Assembly (NCBI GenBank): GCA_030612585.1
Contig: JAUWNP010000138.1
Location: 1 to 11,643, forward strand
Length of the DNA: 11,643 nucleotides
From: Anaerolineae bacterium
GTDB lineage: Bacteria; Chloroflexota; Anaerolineae; B4-G1
Reading direction: 5' to 3'
The notes under the pieces were generated by a model that was not told where the DNA came from, did no database searches, and saw nothing but the letters and a program-made list of their open reading frames with translations. A program made the position numbers and the translations under genes. Of the stretch, positions 6,745-11,643 are shown piece by piece. The stretch's first letter is position 1. Every line of letters starts with the position of its first letter.

Positions 6745-6766
6745 CCTGTCCTGAGCCTGCCGAAGG
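6745..6766. repeat. REP-like short element, intergenic copy
   Basis: CCTGTCCTGAGC followed after 4 nt by CGAAGG. The same pattern, with a 5-nt centre, is inside the solute-binding protein gene at 10909-10931. It resembles the abundant CTGAGCTTGTCGAAGG-type dispersed repeat known from many environmental bacterial genomes. The rest of the 6667-6865 interval shows nothing I can name. Confidence 0.55.
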
Positions 6767-6865
6767 ATAGCACAGAGGTATCAAAAAGGTGTCAAAGGAG
6801 GGAAGGCTTTCGGGGAGATAGTGAGATCTGCCTTTGCGGAAGTTGTGATCCTCTCGGTGCCTGGT

Positions 6866-9800
6866 TCACAGCCCAGGTAGCGGCAGATTGCTTGCCGGGT
6901 GCGCTGCCAGTGCCCGGCGCACCTGCTCTACCTCCGGTGCGGCGCCGGCCTCGTCAAAGACAACCAGCGCCGCCTGCAACATCTCCCGGCCGCGGGCTGT
7001 CTTGCCTCGCGCCAACAGCGCCCGACCCCACGCCAGCCGAGTGCGGGCCGCCTCCACCACCTGCTCCAGTTCTTCGCACCGGCGCAGACCTTCGGCAAAG
7101 GCTGCCTCGGCGGTGGGCCAATCGCCGCTGCGGGCCGCCAGTCGCCCCTGGAGCAGGTCGGCCACGGCCAGGGTGTGGGCCATGCCCCTCTGCTCGGCCT
7201 GCTCCCGCGCTTGCAAGAGCCACTGACGGGCCGCCGTCTCGTCTCCCTCGTCCAGGCTGAGGACAGCCAGTTCCAGTTCCAATTCGGGGACGTAGCGCGG
7301 ATAGAAACGCTGGCTCATCTCCAGCGCCGTCTCCAAAAGAGGCCGGGCTGAGGCCGGATTGCCCTGGCGGGCGACCAGTTGTCCCCGGGCACGCAGGAGG
7401 ACAATCTCCTGGAAGTGGGTGGACTGGCGGATCATTGTACTCTCTGCCCGATCCAGCAGCCGAGCGGCCTGCTCCCACTCGCCGCGTAGGGAGGCGATCT
7501 CGGCCAGGTAGTGGTAGGCCCAGCACTTCCGCCAGGAGATGTCTGGTTCGGCGCTCAGGCGTAGGGCCAGACGGCATTTTGTCTCTGCCTCGGTGGTGCG
7601 GCCCAGCGTGAGCAGACAGTAGCCGGCGATGTTGTGAGAGCCAGAAGCAAAGTCCAGCCAGCCCAGGTCCTCGGCCAGGCGGGCTGCCTCCTGCTCGTGG
7701 GCTACCGCCTCGCTCATCGGGCCGCCGATGCGCAGGATGAGGGAGCCCAGGCGATGGTGGGCGTGAGCCAGCCCGCGCTGGTCGCCGATGCGCTCGCTCA
7801 ACTCTAGTTGCCGCTGCGCCCAAAGGCGCGCGTGGGCGAAGTTCCCATCGTGCTCGTAGAAGCGGGCCAGGAGGCCGTAGCCACGCGAGGTGAGTCCCTC
7901 AAGGCCTGGTGTCCCACTCACGGCGTCCAACCCTCGGCGCACCACGGCCCGTGCCTGGTCGAAATCGGCGTGCTGGTAGGCCAGGGCGTAGCAGGTCTGG
8001 GCAACCCCACCCCGGTTGCCCAGAGTCTCCCAGATCGAGAGCGCCCGTCCCAGCCACCCCCAGGTCACCTCCTTCTCGCCGACCACATCCCGGTGGGTGA
8101 CGGCCAATCCGGTGAGGGCGCGGGCAGCCAGGCCGTCGGCTCGCTCGGGGTCTAGCAGGGCCAGCGCCCGGCGGAAGTAACCCAGCGCCTCCTGGAGAGC
8201 GTAACCCAACCGGGCCTCCTCCCCCGCCTCGACCAGCCAGGCCAGGGCCTTTTCGGTCTCGTGGCCGTGCTCAAAGTGGTGGGCCAGTTCACCGGCTATG
8301 CCGGGTTGGCCTGCGTACAGTCGCTCCATCGCTTGACCAGCCAACCGATGGAGCCGTCGGCGACGGCGGTAGTGCAATCCCCGGTAGATCACCTCTCGCA
8401 CCAGATGATGATCGAACTCGTAGTCTCGGCTGGAAGGGCCACTGCTTTCACGGACGAGGCGGCGGCGCAGGAGTTCATCCAGTGCCTCCAGCGTGGCTTC
8501 CTCCCCCTGGCCCCACGCCTGCTCCAGTACATCGAAGTCGAAGGCGCGCCCGATGACGGAGGCGGTGGCGACCGCTTCCCGAACCGATGGCGAGAGCCGC
8601 TCCAGGCGCGCCTGGATGACCTGTCGTACTGAGGTGGGGATGGGTAAGCTGGATAGAGCAGTCTTCTCCACCCAGCGCCCCTCGACGAATTGCACCTGTC
8701 CCTCCTCCAAGAGGGCCCGCAGGGTCTCCAGCGTGAAGAAAGGATTTCCCTCCGTCTGGCGGTAGATGCGTGCTACCAGGGCGTCGCTGGCGCCGGCCAT
8801 CCAGTGGCCCAGGGCTTCCTGGGGCAGGCGGGTCAGTTCCAGCCGCGTCGCCAACTCACTCCGCTCCAACTGGAGCGCCAGCCCATGCAGCGTACGATCC
8901 GGGCCGACTTCTTCGCGCTGATAGGTGGCGACCAGCAGGATGTGCGCCTGGGGTAGATGGCGGGCCAGGTAGTGCAGCCAGGCCAGTGTCGAGTCCTGAG
9001 CCCAGTGTAGGTCTTCCAACATTAGCAGGAGGGGGTTTCGCTGTGCCAGATCTAGTAGTAAGAGGGTCAGTGCATCGAAGAGGCGGGCCTGCTGCTGGTC
9101 GGCAACTCCCTCTTCTCCCCCCCCCACCTGGGGGGGGATGAAGGGAGGGGACGGGGATCGTTCACCCACTTCGGGGGCCAGGCGGGCCAGTTCGGCCGCC
9201 TGCCAGGGGGGCAGACGGTCCAGAACACGTGCACCCGTGACAGAGAGAACGGCACGCAGGAGGTCCGCCAGCGGGCCGTGGGGCAGGGCGCGCTCGTACT
9301 CGTAGCAGCGCCCGCAGGCAACCCAGCCGCCCCGCTGCCGGATGTACTGGCTCAGTTCCTCGACCAGGCGGGTCTTGCCAATACCGGCCTCGCCGCTCAC
9401 CAGCACCAGGTGGCCCTGGCCGGACTTCGCCCGCTCCCAACGAGTCAGCAGCGCTTCCCACTCGGTTTTCCGTCCTACGAAAGGGGAGCGCTCCAAGATG
9501 AAGGCGGGCTGGCTACGCGGTGGATGACTGCGTTGGGCGAGGACCTCCTCACTGGGCCCGCGTCGCCAGCCGAGGCCCAGCAGTTCATCGCACAGAGCAA
9601 CCGTCTCCAGAGCCGGCTCAATGCCCAGTTCGGTCCGCAGCACGGCGCGGCACCAGCGAGCCTGACGCACCGCCTCGGCCCGGTTGCCCAGCCGCACGCG
9701 CAGCCGGATGACGGTGCGATGCACGTCCTCCCGGAGCGGGTCGCGGGCCAGAAGCAATCCCGCGTAGCGCAGCGCATCCTCCGGCTGAGCCAGCGTCTCG

Positions 9801-10363
9801 TAGGCCGCCACCAATCGCTCCAGCGCCTCCAGATAGAGCCCCTCCAGGCGATACCGCTCCTCCAGGCACCAGTCGTCGTAGAAGCCCTCCAGGAAGTCGC
9901 CTTTGTACAGAGCCACCGCTTCGCGCAGGGTCGGTAGATTGGTAGATTGGTACATTGGTACATTGGTGGTCCGCTCTTGTGACCAATCTACCAATCTACC
10001 AGTTTCCCAATCTACCAATGTACCAGTTTCCCAATTTACCAGTTTCTCGAACTCCTCCACATCCAGCCAGTACTCACTCCCCCGGTTGAACCGCACCGCC
10101 CGCGCATCGGCCAGGATGTAGTCGCCGGGGGGGAGGACACGGCGGATATGCCAGAGGGCAGTGCTGAGGTTGTGCAACGCTTTGTCGCGGGGACGGTCGG
10201 GCCAGAAGAGGTCGGCCAGCACCTCACGGGGGCAGACACGGTCACGGTGAACAACGAGGTAGGCCAGCAGGGAGCGTGCTTTGAGCGTGGCGGGCGGCGG
10301 CAGAGGCTCGTCGCCGCCACGTAGTTCAAACCCACCTAGTAGAAGTATCTTGAGCGTGGTCAT
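6866..10363 (-). CDS. SARP/BTAD-type transcriptional regulator with AAA ATPase and TPR domains
   Basis: A protein of 1165 residues from the ATG at 10363 (a GTG at 10366 is the alternative; neither has a good ribosome-binding site). Residues 1-104 are an OmpR-like winged helix (LKILLLGGFELRGG, ARSLLAYLVVHRDRVCPREVLADLFWP, ALHNLSTALWHIRRVL). Residues about 145-260 are the BTAD domain (LREAVALYKGDFLEGFYDDW, ELGIEPALET). The AAA/STAND ATPase follows (SPFVGR; Walker A GEAGIGKT at 324-331; Walker B LLLMLEDLHW with Asp451). From about 680 on are TPR-like helical repeats. Known of the family: cytoplasmic, signal-responsive activators. The target is unknown; the divergent solute-binding gene is a natural candidate. 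Two oddities are repeat-encoded inserts: about residues 107-144 (8-bp repeat array) and a G/C palindrome between Walker A and B. Confidence 0.93.
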   Translation of the reverse strand: MTTLKILLLGGFELRGGDEPLPPPATLKARSLLAYLVVHRDRVCPREVLADLFWPDRPRDKALHNLSTALWHIRRVLPPGDYILADARAVRFNRGSEYWLDVEEFEKLVNWETGTLVDWETGRLVDWSQERTTNVPMYQSTNLPTLREAVALYKGDFLEGFYDDWCLEERYRLEGLYLEALERLVAAYETLAQPEDALRYAGLLLARDPLREDVHRTVIRLRVRLGNRAEAVRQARWCRAVLRTELGIEPALETVALCDELLGLGWRRGPSEEVLAQRSHPPRSQPAFILERSPFVGRKTEWEALLTRWERAKSGQGHLVLVSGEAGIGKTRLVEELSQYIRQRGGWVACGRCYEYERALPHGPLADLLRAVLSVTGARVLDRLPPWQAAELARLAPEVGERSPSPPFIPPQVGGGEEGVADQQQARLFDALTLLLLDLAQRNPLLLMLEDLHWAQDSTLAWLHYLARHLPQAHILLVATYQREEVGPDRTLHGLALQLERSELATRLELTRLPQEALGHWMAGASDALVARIYRQTEGNPFFTLETLRALLEEGQVQFVEGRWVEKTALSSLPIPTSVRQVIQARLERLSPSVREAVATASVIGRAFDFDVLEQAWGQGEEATLEALDELLRRRLVRESSGPSSRDYEFDHHLVREVIYRGLHYRRRRRLHRLAGQAMERLYAGQPGIAGELAHHFEHGHETEKALAWLVEAGEEARLGYALQEALGYFRRALALLDPERADGLAARALTGLAVTHRDVVGEKEVTWGWLGRALSIWETLGNRGGVAQTCYALAYQHADFDQARAVVRRGLDAVSGTPGLEGLTSRGYGLLARFYEHDGNFAHARLWAQRQLELSERIGDQRGLAHAHHRLGSLILRIGGPMSEAVAHEQEAARLAEDLGWLDFASGSHNIAGYCLLTLGRTTEAETKCRLALRLSAEPDISWRKCWAYHYLAEIASLRGEWEQAARLLDRAESTMIRQSTHFQEIVLLRARGQLVARQGNPASARPLLETALEMSQRFYPRYVPELELELAVLSLDEGDETAARQWLLQAREQAEQRGMAHTLAVADLLQGRLAARSGDWPTAEAAFAEGLRRCEELEQVVEAARTRLAWGRALLARGKTARGREMLQAALVVFDEAGAAPEVEQVRRALAAHPASNLPLPGL
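9107..9146. repeat. G/C-run palindrome inside the ATPase domain
   Basis: TCCCTCTTCT plus a run of nine C, the centre ACCT, a run of eight G, then ATGAAGGGA: an imperfect inverted repeat of about 40 bp. In the regulator frame it encodes a segment around PSPPFIPPQVGGGEEG between the Walker A and B motifs, probably a surface loop. It looks like an inserted palindrome kept in frame. Confidence 0.55.
9933..10046. repeat. Inverted arrays of 8-bp repeats inside the regulator gene
   Basis: Four units on one side (GGTAGATT twice, GGTACATT twice, 9933-9964), an 18-bp centre, then eight units of the opposite orientation (CCAATCTA, CCAATCTA, CCAGTTTC, CCAATCTA, CCAATGTA, CCAGTTTC, CCAATTTA, CCAGTTTC, 9983-10046). 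The whole is 114 bp, or 38 codons, and encodes a Trp/Thr/Gly-rich linker (LVNWETG, LVDWETG, LVDW, then NVPMYQSTNLPT) between the winged helix and BTAD domain. The arms can pair into a long hairpin. Confidence 0.85.
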
Positions 10364-10374
10364 CACCCTGTCTT

Positions 10375-10390
10375 GGTAGACTGGTAGATT
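10375..10390. repeat. Two 8-bp repeat units upstream of the regulator start
   Basis: GGTAGACT and GGTAGATT belong to the same family as the array at 9933-10046. They sit where the regulator's ribosome-binding site should be and may explain why none is visible. Confidence 0.6.
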
Positions 10391-10471
10391 TTGGGCCGAA
10401 GTGTCGGAGGCTACCGACCAACTGCTGACGGCTAACAGCCAGCGGTTAACGGCCGATGTGTGCCTGGTCTA

Positions 10472-10500
10472 AGTATGATAGCAGTGGCGTAGATTGTCAA
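10472..10500 (-). promoter_or_regulatory. Probable promoter of the regulator gene
   Basis: On the minus strand TTGACA (10500-10495), a 17-bp spacer and CATACT (10477-10472). A better -10 sequence, TATCAT, overlaps but at only 14-bp spacing. The leader would be about 100 nt. Confidence 0.5.
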
Positions 10501-10551
10501 GTCCAGGCATTGCTGAGAACACGGATCCCAGGACATTGACGGATTGTGCAG

Positions 10552-10580
10552 TTGCCACTCCCACCAGTAGCGTGTACAAT
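10552..10580 (+). promoter_or_regulatory. Promoter of the solute-binding protein gene
   Basis: TTGCCA (10552-10557), a 17-bp spacer and TACAAT (10575-10580): 5 of 6 matches in both boxes. It stands back to back with the regulator promoter, 51 bp between the -35 boxes. The transcript would start near 10587 with a purine-only-like leader (GAGAGGAGAGAGG...) up to the ATG at 10627, which rules out the upstream GTG at 10546 as a start. Confidence 0.65.
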
Positions 10581-10626
10581 CAGAGAGAGGAGAGAGGAGA
10601 GAAGGGAGAGGGGAGAAGAGGAGAAA

Positions 10627-11577
10627 ATGACTATAATGACTAGATCACCAGGCCCAAGCCCCACGACCCGAATCCGCCATTGGTCATTGGTCATTGGTCA
10701 TTGGTCATTGGTCATTGTTCATTGTTCATTGCTCATTGTCTTGTCCGCATGCGCGCGTCCCGACGCCACCTGGGATCGTGTACGCGAGAGCGGCATCCTG
10801 CGCGTGGGAATGGACGCCAGTTTTCCACCCTTCGAGACCATTGCTGCCGACGGGACGCTGGTCGGGTTCGACGTGGACCTGGCGCGGGAGTTGGGGCGGC
10901 GGCTGGGACCTGTCCTGAGCAAGGTCGAAGGGGCCGAGGTGCAGTTCGTCGCCAACCTGCCCTACGATGGCCTCTACGACGCGCTGGCAGTGAACCGCGT
11001 GGACGTCGTCATCTCTGCACTCGTCGTCAATCCTGCTCGCATGGCTGATTTCGCCTACTCGACCCCCTACTTCGACGCCGGGCAGGTGCTGGTCGTGCGG
11101 GAGAGCAGAGGAGCAGGGGAGCAGGGGAGCGGAGGAGCAGAGGGGCAGAGGGCGGAATCCATTGAAGGGATGGCTGATCTGGAGGGGCACAGGCTGGCGG
11201 TGGAGTTTGGCACGCAGGGGGACCTGGAGGCGCGGAAGTGGGCGCGGAGGTTGTCCGGCCTCACCGTCGTGCCTTGCCAGACGGCGGCCGGGGCGCTGGC
11301 GGCGGTCGCGGCGGGAGAGGCCGACGGTGCATTGGTGGATCACGGCTCGGCGTTGGTGGAGATGGGCAAAACCCTTGGGGTTTCGGAAAACCCCAAGGGT
11401 TTCGAGGGTTTCGAGTTGGTTATCGTGGGAGAGTCGGTCGTCGAGGAACCCTACGCCGTGGCCGTGCGGCACGACAGCCAGCGCCTGCTGCGGGCGATCA
11501 ATGAGGCGCTGGCAGAGATGAAGGCGGATGGGACGCTGGAGGCGTTGATAGCGGAGTGGCTGGAAGGGGGATTCTGA
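10627..11577 (+). CDS. Family 3 extracellular solute-binding lipoprotein (amino-acid ABC transporter type)
   Basis: 316 residues from the ATG at 10627, chosen because GAGGAGAAA precedes it and it lies after the promoter. Residues 1-17 are a basic n-region, 18-38 a hydrophobic core, and LSAC (39-42) is a lipobox, so Cys42 should be lipidated and the protein held at the outer face of the membrane. The mature part matches the SBP_bac_3/HisJ-GlnH fold: SGILRVGMDASFPPFE, GTLVGFDVDLARELGRRLG, FVANLPYDGLYDAL, DVVISALVVNPARM, FAYSTPYFDAGQVLVV, LAVEFGTQGDLEA, AAVAAGEADGALVDH, PYAVAVRHDSQRLLRAINEAL. Family role: captures a polar amino acid or similar solute for an ABC permease. No permease or ATPase gene is in the window. 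Four repeat-encoded inserts are present (see repeat entries). The ligand cannot be told from sequence. Confidence 0.9.
   Translation: MTIMTRSPGPSPTTRIRHWSLVIGHWSLVIVHCSLLIVLSACARPDATWDRVRESGILRVGMDASFPPFETIAADGTLVGFDVDLARELGRRLGPVLSKVEGAEVQFVANLPYDGLYDALAVNRVDVVISALVVNPARMADFAYSTPYFDAGQVLVVRESRGAGEQGSGGAEGQRAESIEGMADLEGHRLAVEFGTQGDLEARKWARRLSGLTVVPCQTAAGALAAVAAGEADGALVDHGSALVEMGKTLGVSENPKGFEGFELVIVGESVVEEPYAVAVRHDSQRLLRAINEALAEMKADGTLEALIAEWLEGGF
10678..10740 (+). repeat. Nine 7-bp tandem repeats encoding the signal-peptide core
   Basis: Units are CATTGGT five times, CATTGTT twice, CATTGCT and CATTGTC: 63 bp, exactly 21 codons. They encode HWSLVIG, HWSLVIV and HCSLLIV, directly before the LSAC lipobox. 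A heptamer reads as the same cyclic 7-residue peptide in all three plus frames, with no stop codon in any. Confidence 0.9.
10909..10931. repeat. REP-like short element inside the solute-binding gene
   Basis: CCTGTCCTGAGC, then AAGGT, then CGAAGG. It encodes PVLSKVEG between RRLG and AEVQFVANLPYDG. In usual family members the strand VEVQF directly follows the helix, so this is about nine extra codons. Partner copy at 6745-6766. Confidence 0.65.
11104..11151. repeat. Six 8-bp tandem repeats (AGCAGGGG type) inside the solute-binding gene
   Basis: Units are AGCAGAGG, AGCAGGGG, AGCAGGGG, AGCGGAGG, AGCAGAGG and GGCAGAGG: 48 bp, exactly 16 codons. They encode a Gly/Glu/Ala/Ser-rich loop (SRGAGEQGSGGAEGQRA) after the strand GQVLVVRE, where a hinge or loop is expected. 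Confidence 0.8.
11369..11402. repeat. Perfect 15-bp inverted repeat inside the solute-binding gene
   Basis: AAACCCTTGGGGTTT, a 4-nt centre CGGA, then AAACCCCAAGGGTTT. It encodes KTLGVSENPKGF between ALVEM and GFELVIVGE, a position where the family normally has only a short connection. Confidence 0.85.
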
Positions 11578-11590
11578 ATTGCAGGAAAAC

Positions 11591-11618
11591 TTGACACTCA
11601 ATCAGTTCGTGCTACCAT
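11591..11618 (+). promoter_or_regulatory. Possible promoter for a gene beyond the right edge
   Basis: TTGACA (11591-11596), a 16-bp spacer and TACCAT (11613-11618, 4 of 6 matches). It starts 14 nt after the solute-binding gene stop. The downstream gene is not in the window. Confidence 0.4.
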
Positions 11619-11643
11619 GTCTTTGGTAAATCAAGCGTAAGCA

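Noticed and set aside
6954..7823. 289-codon minus-strand frame inside the regulator
   Set aside because: Out-of-frame shadow of the TPR region, rich in Arg, Pro and Gly, with no motif of its own.
9933..10046. CRISPR-like or iteron array
   Set aside because: The units are 8 bp and contiguous with no spacers, lie inside a coding frame, and there are no cas or replication genes nearby.
10546..10626. GTG at 10546 as the start of the solute-binding gene
   Set aside because: It lies upstream of the predicted -35 box and would put a charged Arg/Glu stretch before the signal peptide; ATG 10627 has a ribosome-binding site.
10726..11601. 291-codon minus-strand frame opposite the solute-binding gene
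   Set aside because: Antisense shadow; the plus strand has full family 3 solute-binding motifs and a promoter.

Overview
The window is GC-rich and gene-dense and has the character of a Chloroflexota genome, most likely Anaerolineae or Caldilineae; this placement is inference. The clues are several secreted proteins ending in a YLPLxLRN-type C-terminus, a very large winged-helix/BTAD/AAA/TPR regulator, and many short palindromes and 7-8 bp tandem repeats placed inside coding sequence without breaking the frame. No rRNA, tRNA, CRISPR array or transposase gene is visible.

Layout. Most genes lie on the minus strand. From right to left they are: a 1165-residue transcriptional regulator (10363-6866); a small conserved-looking ORF (6666-6445); a gene-free stretch (5983-6444) with two degraded C-terminal gene ends, a clear promoter and one copy of a 75-nt repeated 3' flank; a secreted beta-helix protein (5982-4474); 62 bp later a secreted beta-propeller-like protein (4411-3089); a second gene-free stretch (2462-3088) with the other copy of the 3' flank, a broken gene and a 108-bp MITE-like element with target-site duplication; and a gingipain-like C25 peptidase (2461 to beyond the left edge). 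The C25 gene runs off the window, so its C-terminus is not seen. On the plus strand, diverging from the regulator, is a solute-binding lipoprotein gene (10627-11577), followed by a possible promoter for a gene beyond the right edge.

How the parts relate. The two intact surface proteins and two of the gene remnants end in the same kind of tail (VYLPLALRNHQ, VYLPLTLRNY, VYLPFVLR, TYLPCMLKNH). A third remnant keeps only LVVRN. The proteins before the tail are unrelated folds (propeller, beta-helix, a Gly-rich repeat family), so the tail looks like a portable C-terminal sorting or anchoring signal. A C25 peptidase lies in the same cluster. C25 peptidases include PorU, the signal-removing sortase of the type IX secretion system, so a tail-processing role is a testable hypothesis and no more than that.

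The second theme is repeats inside genes. The solute-binding protein gene carries four different repeat families in frame; one of them, a 7-bp repeat, encodes the entire hydrophobic core of the lipoprotein signal peptide. The regulator carries an inverted array of 8-bp repeats between its DNA-binding and BTAD domains, and a G/C palindrome inside its ATPase domain.
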